DNA from: Chroococcidiopsidaceae cyanobacterium YX2bin18
Lineage (GTDB): Bacteria > Cyanobacteriota > Cyanobacteriia > Cyanobacteriales > Chroococcidiopsidaceae
Direction of reading: 5' to 3'
DNA: 64,000 nt
Assembly: GCA_030446505.1 (NCBI GenBank)
Contig: JAUJND010000006.1
Coordinates: forward strand, 1-64,000
Shown here: piece by piece, positions 30,517 through 42,564 of the stretch
Position numbering within the stretch: position 1 is the first letter of the stretch
Layout: each line of letters opens with the position of its first letter
Made by a program: the position numbers and the translations under genes
Notes under the pieces: generated by a model
Database searches by the model: none
The model's input: only the letters and a program-made list of their open reading frames with translations
Told to the model about the DNA's origin: nothing

Positions 30517-31113
30517 ATGACAGCCATCACCTTAGATTTCCACTCAGTTGTTGATTTAACAGACGAGCAGTTTAGCAAGCTTTGTCAGACGAATCCAGAT
30601 ATCAAATTAGAGCGCACTGCCAAAGGAGAATTAATTGTTATGCCACCCACCGGATGGGGTACTGGGAATCGTAATGGCAGACTGACGCAGCAGTTGTTTA
30701 ATTGGGCAGATGCAGATTCAACTGGAATTGCTTTTGATTCTTCTACGGGTTTTAAACTCCCTAATGGAGCAGATCGTTCTCCCGATGCTGCTTGGGTAAG
30801 ACAAGAAAGAATAGATGCTTTAAATCCAGATCCAGATAAATTCCTGCCCTTGGCTCCTGACTTTGTAGTTGAGTTGATGTCTGCAACTGATAACCTCAAA
30901 ACAACGCAAGCCAAAATGCAGGAGTACCGCGACAATGGCGTGCGCTTGGGTTGGTTAATTGACCCCAAAACTCAACAAGTCGAGATTTACCGCCAGGGAC
31001 AAGATGTGGAAGTAGTGCGTATGCTGGAAGCGTCGGCGAAGCCATCGCCCTCCACTTTATCAGGCGAAGACGTGCTGCCAGAATTTGTTTTAGTTTTGAA
31101 AGATATTTTTTGA
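30517..31113 (+). CDS. Uma2 family endonuclease
   Basis: Tandem paralogue: RSPDAAWVRQERIDAL...APDFVVELMSATDNLKTTQAKMQEYRDNGVRLGWLIDPKTQQVEIY. Confidence 0.9.
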   Translation: MTAITLDFHSVVDLTDEQFSKLCQTNPDIKLERTAKGELIVMPPTGWGTGNRNGRLTQQLFNWADADSTGIAFDSSTGFKLPNGADRSPDAAWVRQERIDALNPDPDKFLPLAPDFVVELMSATDNLKTTQAKMQEYRDNGVRLGWLIDPKTQQVEIYRQGQDVEVVRMLEASAKPSPSTLSGEDVLPEFVLVLKDIF

Positions 31114-31155
31114 TTGGTAAGCAAAGTGAGCAAACACCCACAGCTAGACCGCTCG

Positions 31156-31365
31156 CTACTTAGCTTGATTGAGCTTCTCTCTTAAGATAGCTTCAACTTC
31201 GCTTTCAGGATTCGCTAGCTCAAAAGGATAGGGTTGACGGTTGGCAGCGTTACGACGACTCATTAAGACTTCCAGCACAGCTTGAAAGGCTTCCTCCTCA
31301 TTTCGATGTTCTGATATATACCGCTTTAGCTCAGCATTCGTCAGATGAGACAAATTTGATGTCAT
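31156..31365 (-). CDS. DUF6887-like small protein
   Basis: MTSNLSHLTNAELKRYISEHRNEEEAFQAVLEVLMSRR. Confidence 0.5.
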   Translation of the reverse strand: MTSNLSHLTNAELKRYISEHRNEEEAFQAVLEVLMSRRNAANRQPYPFELANPESEVEAILREKLNQAK

Positions 31366-31596
31366 AAAACAAACTCCCAACTCCGATCTTCATCAATTAC
31401 CGATGCAATTTCATCAATCACCCCAGCCTGCATATAAATTGTCTTAAATCTCTGGTCGTAACGCGAAACTTAGCTCTAGCAGGCGTAGTTCAGAATGCCC
31501 CCTGCAATGTAGGCGATCGCATTATTTGGCAGTCCTCTGCACTCATGGTTCCTCACTAGGGATATCATTTTGGAAGAATGATATCAACCTTAGCAG

Positions 31597-31827
31597 ATGA
31601 TTCGCACTATAATTAGCCTTGATCCCGAAGACAAACATTGGCTAGATCGCAAATCAAAAGAAACTAAGATGCCGATTGCCGCTATAGTACGCCAAGCAAT
31701 TCGGCAAATGCGGGCAGAAGAAGAAGCTGCATCACCTTCTCTTGATGTCCTCTTAGAGCAAACTAAAGGAACTTGGACGCAAGAGGACGGTTTGGCGTAT
31801 CAGCAAGCTATCCGAGGCGAGTGGTAG
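31597..31827 (+). CDS. CopG/VapB-type antitoxin
   Basis: MIRTIISLDPEDKHWLDRKSKETKMPIAAIVRQAIRQMR. Confidence 0.8.
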   Translation: MIRTIISLDPEDKHWLDRKSKETKMPIAAIVRQAIRQMRAEEEAASPSLDVLLEQTKGTWTQEDGLAYQQAIRGEW

Positions 31828-32195
31828 TGAGACTGTTGCTAGATTCAGTTATCCTAATCGATCACTTTAATAATATTCCCGCAGCTACCGCCTATCTCAG
31901 GCAAACCCAAGGTGAAAGCGCCATTTCTGTAATCACGAGAGCAGAAGTTTTAACAGGTTTTGACTCACCCCAGGCACGAATCACTGTACAGCTTTTGGAT
32001 CGGTTCCCAACTTTAATAGTAGATGTGCAAGTTGCTGATTTAGCCGCTGCATTGCATCGAGAACAGGGCTGGAAGCTTCCCGATGCTATCCAAGCAGCAT
32101 TAGCTCAACTCCATCATCTTACCCTTGTCACCCGGAACAGCCGCGATTTTCCGCCTGCACAGTATGATTTTGTCCTAATTCCATACGCTCTCTAA
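31827..32195 (+). CDS. PIN-domain toxin (VapC-like)
   Basis: VRLLLDSVILIDHFNN...SVITRAEVLTGF...LPDAIQAALAQLHHLTLVTRNSRDF; TAGTG coupling with the antitoxin stop. Confidence 0.87.
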   Translation: MRLLLDSVILIDHFNNIPAATAYLRQTQGESAISVITRAEVLTGFDSPQARITVQLLDRFPTLIVDVQVADLAAALHREQGWKLPDAIQAALAQLHHLTLVTRNSRDFPPAQYDFVLIPYAL

Positions 32196-32226
32196 TGAGT
32201 TTTGGAATCCTGGATAGAAGCAGAAA

Positions 32227-33544
32227 TTACAGGCAGTCCAAAAGCACATAGCCAAATCTCTCCAGCCCAGTCAGTGCCTGGATCACCACTTCTAAAGCCT
32301 CTCCCTCAGTTGTAGCTTCTAAGGTTAGAGGATGCACAGGTCGTAATTTCTGCCAACGCTCTACCAGTGACTTCACCGACTGGGACTCCTCCCATAGCGG
32401 TAAGAGGCAAGCTGCTGTTGTACTGTCTACAAACACAGGATTTTCTGGAATTGCTAACTGCTGACTAATTTCAAATGGGTTTAACTGTGTGATGCATCTC
32501 ACCAGTTCTTCTTTCAGTTCCGGCGTTTTCAACTCAGGAAGTAAATGCACCTGTGCTTCTTGCCAGTCATCCAACGTCCACTCAGTAACTGGGACAAAGG
32601 ATTGCCCCTGATTGGGATGTCCACACCAGAAGTCCAGTAGCCGATGGGCAGGATTTAACAGTTCAAATAAATGTAGCTGCTCTTCTACAGTCGTTTCTGG
32701 TAAGCTCATTGCCAGGAAAGCTGGCAAATTCTCTGGTTCTTTAAATAGCTCCATCAACTCCCATTGCCGCCAATTCACCATGCTGACAAACTCTAGCTCA
32801 GCTGCCCTTAAAGCAGAGAACATTTCCGAGATAGTGTAGCCTTGATCACCTTGGAATAAATGATTCATTAAAAGCCGTTCGTCATCTGTTTCAAACTCAG
32901 GTCTCCAAGTAATAGTCTTGAGTACGACTTTATCCTTTAAACTTTTCATAATCTCTCGCACTAATTCAATTTCCAATTCTTCGGGGTTCTCATCCATCAG
33001 CCCCATCATTTTGAAAACTTCTTGAGAGCGGTAGAAGTGAGTACGCTGTAGGGAACTATGGAGATTAGCGCGAATAATTCCATCTGGTTTAAGCACTGAC
33101 TTCATGGCTTGTAAGCCAATAGCTGGATCAGAGAAAAGATAAAGAACTTCGTCACAATTGATGTAGTCAAAAGCTAGACCCAGTTTGGGTAAGTCTTCAA
33201 TTGAACTAACATAAAATTCTGTATCGTCAAAGCCGTGATATTGCAACCGTTGTCTGGCTAATTCAATCGATTTATCTGATCTATCTACCCCAATAATTTT
33301 GCACCTGGATTTGCTTCTGCAAAACTAAGGACTTATAGCCACTACCGCAGCCTGCATCTAAAATTACTTTTCCTTTCGTTTCTATAACTTTTTTGTTTCT
33401 TAAATAATAGGGATTAACCAAGTTATGAATATAAAGTAACTTAGCGTCATTTTTAGGAGATGCTTCTAACGGAGTTCTGGGATAAGGACCAGTATCAAAT
33501 TGCTGCCGAATTTTCTCCCTTGTCTCAGCTGCATTGTCGTCCAT
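32227..33544 (-). CDS. Class I SAM-dependent methyltransferase, frameshifted
   Basis: VILDAGCGSGYKSLVLQ (33544-33281) continued by YINCDEVLYLFSDPAIGLQAMKSVLKPDGIIRANLHS (33246-32227). Confidence 0.8.
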
Positions 33545-33621
33545 GTTTTGTTCCCTCCATCTACTAATTAAAATTGTGGCTTAAAGTTATTCCCAGACCT
33601 TTACTAGCATAAGTTTTTACC

Positions 33622-33716
33622 TATAGCAGTCCTATTTCATTTATGAATGTGGTGCAGCTTCTGGTTCCTGGACAAGGCTTGTATGCCCATCCCACAAATC
33701 AAATCAGATTGCTATA
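33622..33716. repeat. MITE-like repeat, copy 2 (TATAGCA termini)
   Basis: Near-identical to 21232-21324. Confidence 0.65.
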
Positions 33717-33749
33717 TATAAAATGCATTTGTTGAACGGAGTTCCGCCC

Positions 33750-34421
33750 ATGACTGCTATTACCTTAGATTTACACTCAATTATTGATTTGACTGACGAG
33801 CAGTTTTATCAGCTTTGTCAGGCGAATCCAGATATCAAATTAGAGCGCAACGCCAAAGGAGAATTAATTGTAATGCCACCAACTGGCTGGGGAACTGGCA
33901 AGCGAAATTCCAAACTCAATCAGCGTTTAGCAAACTGGGCTGATCAGGACGCAACTGGCATCGCCTTCGACTCCTCCACTGGCTTCAAACTTCCTCATGG
34001 AGGCGATGTCTGATGACAAGCCGCTGCGCGTCTACGCTCTCCTGATGCTGCTTGGGTAAGGCAAGAAAGACTAGATGCCCTAAATCCAGATCCAAATAAG
34101 TTCCTCCCCTTAGCGCCTGACTTCGTTGTTGAGTTGATGTCTGCAAACGATAACCTTGAAACAACGCAAAATAAGATGCAGGAATACCGTGAAAATGGTG
34201 TCCGCTTGGGTTGGTTGATTGATCCTAAAATGCAACAAGTTGAAATTTACCGATCTCAGGCTGTAGAGGTACTGCAATCACCTACCACTTTGTCAGGTGA
34301 AGATGTCCTGCCAGGGTTTGTGTTGGATTTGAGAGATATTTTTAAAAATTTACTAGCAGTCAATTACTCAGAATTATCGCTTAATATAAATCACTATATT
34401 TATTCAGCTAATGTAAGCTAA
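33750..34421 (+). pseudogene. Uma2 family gene interrupted by a 27-nt insertion with two stops (34008-34034)
   Basis: Frame before (…GFKLPHGGD) and after (RSPDAAWVRQERLDAL...) the 27 nt is the same; insert reads V**QAAARL. Confidence 0.85.
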
Positions 34422-34503
34422 CTGAAACTTAGATGTAGTTACATAACCGTTGAGGTTTGTTATACTAGTTAAAGCGTAGTCGTTATGAGTTTAATTATAA
34501 ATC

Positions 34504-35871
34504 ATGACTAACCCAACTGTAGAGAACTTAGTAATTATCGGCTCTGGTCCAGCTGGGTACACGGCGGCAATTTATGCGGCAAGGGCTAACTTAAAACCAG
34601 TTGTATTTGAGGGCTTTCAAGCTGGGGGATTGCCTGGTGGACAGCTAATGACAACGACTGAAGTGGAGAACTTTCCTGGCTTTCCGCAAGGAATTACGGG
34701 ACCGCAGCTGATGGATCAGATGAAGGCGCAAGCAGAGCGCTGGGGGGCTGAGTTATATACCGAAGATGTTACAGAAGTTGACTTGAATCAGCGTCCTTTT
34801 GTTGTTCGCTCTGAGGAGCGTGAGGTTAGGACTAACAGCATTGTAATTGCCACTGGCGCAACAGCAAAGCGGTTGGGTTTACCTAGTGAGCATCAATTCT
34901 GGAGTCGGGGGATTTCTGCTTGTGCTATCTGTGATGGGGCAACTCCTATTTTCCACCGCGCTGAATTAGCTGTAATTGGCGGGGGTGATTCCGCAGCGGA
35001 AGAATCAATTTACCTTACAAAGTACGGCGATCAGGTGAATATGCTGGTGCGCGGCGAGAAAATGCGAGCGAGTAAAGCAATGCAGGATCGCGTTCTGAGT
35101 AACCCCAAAATTAAGGTTCACTGGAATACAGAAGTAGCGGATGTTTTTGGTGGCGATCGCCACATGGAAGGAGTGAAAATCCGCAATATCAAAACGGGTG
35201 AATCAAGCGTTTTGCACGTTAAAGGTTTATTCTACGCGGTCGGTCATACGCCGAATACATCTCTATTTAAGGGGCAACTGGAACTTGATGATGTAGGATA
35301 CATTGTCACCAAGCCTGGTTCTGTGGAAACCAGCGTTGAAGGCGTTTATGCAGCTGGAGATGTGCAGGATCATGAGTATCGTCAGGCGATTACTGCCGCA
35401 GGTACAGGGTGTATGGCAGCAATGTTAGCAGAACGCTGGCTGTCGTCTACTGATCTGATTCAGGAATTCCACCAAGCAGGTGAACCAGATAATGAACTAG
35501 CTCATGCGCCACAGCAGCAAACAGTAGTAAGGTCAGAGAACTTTGATTTGAATGCGATGCGCCATGAAGGAGGCTATGCTTTACGGAAGCTTTTTCATGA
35601 CAGCGATCGCCTACTCGTGGTCAAGTATGTATCGCCTAACTGCGGTCCCTGTCATACCCTGAAGCCAATCTTAAATAAAGTGGTGGATGAGTTTAACAGT
35701 AAGATTCACTTGGTCGAAATTAACATTGAGCAAGACAGAGATATTGCGGAAACTGCTGGTGTGACAGGAACACCGACGATTCAGTTCTTCAAGAACAAAG
35801 AACTATTAACCGAATCCAAAGGCATCAAGCCAAAGAGTTATTATCGTCAGTTGATTGAAAGTTATGTGTGA
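34504..35871 (+). CDS. trxB: NADPH-thioredoxin reductase with fused C-terminal thioredoxin (NTRC)
   Basis: TrxR motifs ([35 protein letters not shown]) plus C-terminal thioredoxin ([12 protein letters not shown]...GTPTIQFF). Confidence 0.95.
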   Translation: MTNPTVENLVIIGSGPAGYTAAIYAARANLKPVVFEGFQAGGLPGGQLMTTTEVENFPGFPQGITGPQLMDQMKAQAERWGAELYTEDVTEVDLNQRPFVVRSEEREVRTNSIVIATGATAKRLGLPSEHQFWSRGISACAICDGATPIFHRAELAVIGGGDSAAEESIYLTKYGDQVNMLVRGEKMRASKAMQDRVLSNPKIKVHWNTEVADVFGGDRHMEGVKIRNIKTGESSVLHVKGLFYAVGHTPNTSLFKGQLELDDVGYIVTKPGSVETSVEGVYAAGDVQDHEYRQAITAAGTGCMAAMLAERWLSSTDLIQEFHQAGEPDNELAHAPQQQTVVRSENFDLNAMRHEGGYALRKLFHDSDRLLVVKYVSPNCGPCHTLKPILNKVVDEFNSKIHLVEINIEQDRDIAETAGVTGTPTIQFFKNKELLTESKGIKPKSYYRQLIESYV

Positions 35872-36054
35872 TACATAGTCTGCGGCGAAGCTTTGGTGCG
35901 GGTTAAGGGCGATCGCATTTAGATGCAGATACAGTTCGGCGAATGGAATTCACGTTTATCCAGCGATCGCATTTAGATATAGAACAAGGAATTCTATTCG
36001 CCAAGGCTACAATTCTGTAAAAATGGTCAGCGTATCCTGCTCCTCATAGGGCAA

Positions 36055-36960
36055 ATGCCGATGACTGTTAATAAACGCCAACTGCCCAAATCTCTAAGTT
36101 TTTCTAAGGTCAGCCTTTCCCAAAAATTCATGGGGATTGGGTTAGTTATTACCCTAATTTTCTTATTCATAGCCTTTCTAGCTCCTGTGTTTCAAGCTTG
36201 GGGTTGGCTACAAAGCCCAATCGAATCGCTGAGTAACCCGATTCATCAACCGCCTGAAATGAAGCATTTATTCGGCACGAGTCGCCAAGGTTACGATGTG
36301 TTTTCCCGAACATTATTTGCCAGTCAAGTCGCGTTGCAAGTAGTTGTTTTAGCAACAGCACTTAGTATGATTATTGGTGTACCACTAGGCTTAGTAAGTG
36401 GCTATTTGGGCGGTAGACTTGATCGAGTGTTGCTGTTTTTAATGGACACTATCTACACACTGCCAGGATTGCTGCTTTCAGTAACGCTGGCTTTTGTTGT
36501 GGGACGAGGGATACTGAATGCCGCGATTGCCATCAGCATTGCTTACATACCTCAATACTATCGAGTTGTCCGCAATCATACTATTAGTGTCAAGACTGAG
36601 CTTTTTTATCGAAGCTGCTCAAGCAATGGGAGCATCCACCTGGACAGTTCTTTCCCGATATCTATTTTTCAACGTGATTCAAAGCGTGCCAGTATTGTTC
36701 ACCCTTAACGCTGCCGATGCAATTTTGACATTAGGCGGCTTAGGCTTTTGGGGTTAGGACTCCCCGAAGAAGTGCCAGAGTGGGGGCATGATTTGCGTCA
36801 AGCTCTGGATGCACTACCGACTGGTGTTTGGTGGACGGCGCTTTTTCCTGGCTTAACGATGACATTAATGGTTGTAGGGCTGTCTCTAGTTGGGGAAGGG
36901 TTGAATGAATTTATCAATCCCCGCTTGCGGCGAGACAATTGGAACCACAAATCTCCCTAA
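36055..36960 (+). CDS. ABC transporter permease, DppC/OppC family, frameshifted
   Basis: LFGTSRQGYDVFSRTLFASQVAL...GVPLGLVSGYLGGRLDRVLLFLMD; three overlapping frames (36055-36708, 36518-36757, 36748-36960) reconstruct one protein. Confidence 0.85.
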
Positions 36961-37194
36961 TAGTCGATTACCTTGAGATAGTCATCCACAGTGTTTCTCA
37001 CTAAACTATTCTTATGAAAGATAATTTTCCTTAATTGCTGCTGCTGTTGGTGGTTTCATGCTTTCCGTCGCTGCTGCTGGCATCATCAAGGCTGCTCCAG
37101 TAACATCTTTGACACCATCACCCAGTTTGACAACCCCAATAGCTAATCTCCACAATTCTACGTTGCGGTTTGAAAAAGTGAAAAACGATAACTT

Positions 37195-38124
37195 ATGGGT
37201 TCCAATTTTTTAACTCAGCCGCAACACCAAACTCAAGTATTGGGGAATTGACTTGGGAGGAACGGCAATTAAACTAGGACGATTCAGTCAAGATGGTACT
37301 TGCTTGCAGTCGTTGAGTGTAGCGACTCCCCAACCAGCTACACCAGAAGCGGTTGTGGAAGTGATGGTGCAAGCGATCGCTCAACTCGATACCCAAGAAA
37401 GTATTGCAATTGGAGTTGGCACCCCAGGTCCCGTTGATGCCTCTGGGCGGATTGCTAGAGTTGCGATTAACCTTAAGCAATGGCATGATGTTCCCCTAGC
37501 TGACTGGTTAGAAGCCAAAACAGGTCGCCCAGCAATTCTCGCCAATGATGCTAATTGTGCGGGTTTAGGAGAAGCTTGGTTAGGTGCTGGTCGCCGATTT
37601 CGCAATCTAATCGTCTGCTGACGCTGGGAACTGGCGTTGGTGGTGCAATTATCCTTGATGGCAAGCTGTTTACTGGGCATCAAGGAGCGGCTGGGGAACT
37701 AGGGTTAATTACGTTAAACCCAGATGGTTCAGAATGCAATAGCGGTAATCGCGGCTCTTTGGAGCAGTATGTCTCAGTTGGGGCTATTCGTCGGCGCACA
37801 GGTTTAGAACCCGCTGAATTGGGCGCTCTTGCTCAAGCAGGTGATCTTAATGCCTTGACATTTTGGCAAAGCTATGGAGCAGATTTGGGTGCTGGTTTGG
37901 CGAGCCTGATTTATGTTCTAACACCAGAAGCGATCGTGATTGGCGGTGGCGTAAGTGCTAGCGCTGAGTTTTTCTTTCCAAGTGTTCAGGCTGAGATTGA
38001 ACGCCGCGTACTGCCTAGTTCCCGTGCTGGTTTACAGTTGTTGGTAGCTGAATTGGGCAACCAAGCGGGGATGGTAGGTGCAGCTAAATTAGCTTGGGAT
38101 AAGTATGCTAGTTGTTGCAGCTGA
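37195..38124 (+). CDS. ROK family sugar kinase, frameshifted
   Basis: DLGGTAIKLGRFSQDG, GVGTPGPVDASGR, NDANCAGLGEAWLGAGR / LTLGTGVGGAIILDGKLFTGHQGAAGELG. Confidence 0.87.
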
Positions 38125-38365
38125 AAATCTAGTTATAGCGTAGCTTGGTTCCTGAAATAAATTGGTATAGCATCTAGGGGATTAAAGCTTGACTAGCCAC
38201 TATGTTGACAGCGATTGACAGAAATATCTGGATTGGTGATGTCACCTTTATTGTTGCTCCAAATCTTTACCACCACCTTTTTGTTTCTGATTTTAAGTCC
38301 ATTTATCCTCAAGCAAAAATTGAAAGCAGGATATGAATGGTTTTTATCCACCGCTCTCTAAACAA

Positions 38366-40042
<1,677 letters not shown>

Positions 40043-40145
40043 TCATTGTGCCACAGTCAGTCAGGACTCAGAAGCAACTAACGTTAGTCTATCTGCCGTC
40101 TTTCCCCTGTATTCTCATAGCTAATAACGTTTCTTCTATTTTGAC

Positions 40146-42041
40146 GTGAGAAAACTTTTAGGATTAGTGGCATTATTTGTAATCGCATCTCCAGCGCGGG
40201 CAGATCAATCCCTCTCTGTTGTTTACCCCCCAGCTGATCATCAGACTACAGCTAAGCAGATCTTTTTTATTGGCACAGCACCACCTACTGGCGAAGTTTT
40301 GCTGAATGGTAAGTCTATTGAGCGCAGTCGCTCTGGGCATTTTGCCCCTAGTTTGCCATTAAATTTGGGAGATAATCTCTTTACTCTGCGCTATCAGGAT
40401 CAGCAAGTCCAAATTAAAGTTAAACGACTTTTGACTGCCCCTGTACCAGTTGGGTTAGGGTTTGCCAAAGATTCCCTGACTCCATCTGGAGATATCGCTA
40501 AACTGCCAGGGGAACTGATTTGTTTTGGGGCGTTAGCGAAGCTTCCCGAAGGGTTCGCTCCTCCTAATGCTAAAGTCTCTGTGGCGCTAGCTAATCAAAT
40601 AATTCCCTTACTGCCGCAATCTGAAGTTCAGCTACCAGCTAATTACGCAGCATTAACAGGACAAAATCAGCCTTCCCAATCAGTAGCAGGACAATACCAG
40701 GGTTGTGCAACTATATCTGGAGCGCCAGCTGCTTTGGGACAACCTGAGTTCCAGCTGACAGTCAATGGTAAGACAACAACTCAAATGGGTTCTGGCAAGA
40801 TTTCAGTGCTTTCACCAGCGAATTTAGAAGTTGCCGAAGTTATAGCTGATTCAGGTGTGGCACGGACTGGTCCCAGTACCGATTATTCGCGTCTCACACC
40901 GCTACCTAAAGGAACACGGGCTACTGTCACAGGTAGAGAAGGTGAATGGTTACGGCTAGACTATGGCGGTTGGATTAATCGTAAAGAGACGCGGATATTG
41001 CCAGGAGCAGTACCACCGCGATCGCTCATTCGGAGTATCCGCGCCCGTCAAGTCCCTGGTGCAACAGAAGTAACGTTTCCTTTACAAGTACCTGTTCCCG
41101 TCACTGTACAGCAGGGCAATCGCACTTTTACCCTAACTTTGTACAATACCACCGCTCAAACTGATGTAATTCGCTTAGATAATGACCCAGTTATCTCGCG
41201 TTTAGACTGGCAACAGTTAGCACCTGGTCAAGTGCAATATACTTTTAACCTCAAATCTCAGCAGCAGTGGGGCTATCAGCTGAAGTACGACGGTACGAGC
41301 TTGATCCTGACTTTACGTCATCCCCCCGGCACAAGTAAGGTTAGCCGCATCCGGGAGCCGATAATAGATGCCAGGCTCCTGTACGGCGACAATCTCATTA
41401 CAGGGGAAATCGTCCCCTCTAGCGATGTAACTGGGTTACAAGCTAGGAATGCTACTCTGCCACTGACAGGGATCAAAATTCTCCTCGATCCAGGACATGG
41501 CGGTGCTGAACTAGGCTCTAGAGGTCCAACTGGGTATCCTGAAAAAGATATCAATTTAGTAATATCTAAACTGGTGCAAGAGCAGCTAATTGCACGGGGA
41601 GCTACAGTTTACATGACACGGGACGATGATCGGGATGTGTCACTGCCAGAACGAGTCGCAATGATTGACAAGCTAGAACCAGCGATCGCCCTTTCACTTC
41701 ACTACAACGCTTTACCGGATGATGGTGATGCTGTCAATACTAAAGGGTTAGCAGCTTTTTGGTACCATCCCCAAGCACATAACCTTGCGATATTTTTGCA
41801 CAACTATTTAGTTACAAAGCTGCGCCGTCCTGACTATGGAGTTTATTGGAATAACTTAGCGTTGACTCGTCCAGCAACGGCTCCATCTGTGCTGCTGGAA
41901 CTCGGTTTTATGATCAATCCCACAGAGTTTGAATGGATTGTAAATTCCCAGGAGCAAAAGAAATTAGCAAGTGCGATCGCTCAAGGTATTACGCAGTGGT
42001 TTGCGATTACTCGCTTTAACTCAAAATCAGTCGGTGACTAG
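40146..42041 (+). CDS. N-acetylmuramoyl-L-alanine amidase (Amidase_3) with SH3-like domain
   Basis: ILLDPGHGGAELGSRGPTGYPEKDINL...LSLHYNALPDDGD...SVLLELGFMINPTE. Confidence 0.92.
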   Translation: MRKLLGLVALFVIASPARADQSLSVVYPPADHQTTAKQIFFIGTAPPTGEVLLNGKSIERSRSGHFAPSLPLNLGDNLFTLRYQDQQVQIKVKRLLTAPVPVGLGFAKDSLTPSGDIAKLPGELICFGALAKLPEGFAPPNAKVSVALANQIIPLLPQSEVQLPANYAALTGQNQPSQSVAGQYQGCATISGAPAALGQPEFQLTVNGKTTTQMGSGKISVLSPANLEVAEVIADSGVARTGPSTDYSRLTPLPKGTRATVTGREGEWLRLDYGGWINRKETRILPGAVPPRSLIRSIRARQVPGATEVTFPLQVPVPVTVQQGNRTFTLTLYNTTAQTDVIRLDNDPVISRLDWQQLAPGQVQYTFNLKSQQQWGYQLKYDGTSLILTLRHPPGTSKVSRIREPIIDARLLYGDNLITGEIVPSSDVTGLQARNATLPLTGIKILLDPGHGGAELGSRGPTGYPEKDINLVISKLVQEQLIARGATVYMTRDDDRDVSLPERVAMIDKLEPAIALSLHYNALPDDGDAVNTKGLAAFWYHPQAHNLAIFLHNYLVTKLRRPDYGVYWNNLALTRPATAPSVLLELGFMINPTEFEWIVNSQEQKKLASAIAQGITQWFAITRFNSKSVGD

Positions 42042-42054
42042 TTTTAGCTGCTGC

Positions 42055-42540
42055 TTATGCAGTATCGGCAAGAAAAACAACCCCATTCCTATCTGTAACT
42101 AAACCAAAGAGCGTGACAACGTAGTTATTGAAACTCCATAAACCAAAAACTTCTGCTGCCAATTCAAATGGGTAAGCCATCATCATGAGACTTGTCAGCA
42201 TAGCACCCAAGAGTCCATATTGGGTCAGCCAATAGAAACCACCACCTTTAACAGCGTACAGGAGCCGAGTAATCAGCAGTCCGATTACAGTTCCATAGCA
42301 GCGCATACATACAGCCATAGTAAACGGTGGCACGAGCGCCAGTCCCATATCTGGTTGCGGACAAACGTGGATTCCCAACGTATAGATAATTCCTGCTATA
42401 CCTGGAAGCAAAGATAACCCAGAGGCAGATAAGAAGGGAGCAAAGAGGGGTCCTACCACCATCCCAGTCAGAATAAGATCGGCGATCGCACTTCCCCAAT
42501 TGAGACTGCTAAAACTATTTTGCTGTGTAGCGTTTTGCAT
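42055..42540 (-). CDS. DUF2085 family membrane protein
   Basis: HVCPQPDMGLALVPPFTMAVCMRCYGTVIGLLITRLLY. Confidence 0.8.
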   Translation of the reverse strand: MQNATQQNSFSSLNWGSAIADLILTGMVVGPLFAPFLSASGLSLLPGIAGIIYTLGIHVCPQPDMGLALVPPFTMAVCMRCYGTVIGLLITRLLYAVKGGGFYWLTQYGLLGAMLTSLMMMAYPFELAAEVFGLWSFNNYVVTLFGLVTDRNGVVFLADTA

Positions 42541-42564
42541 AAATTCCTTCTTTACAAATCTATT

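Noticed and set aside
36970-37190. Small secreted protein between DppC-like permease and ROK kinase
   Set aside because: Frame has several stops; no convincing start or homology.
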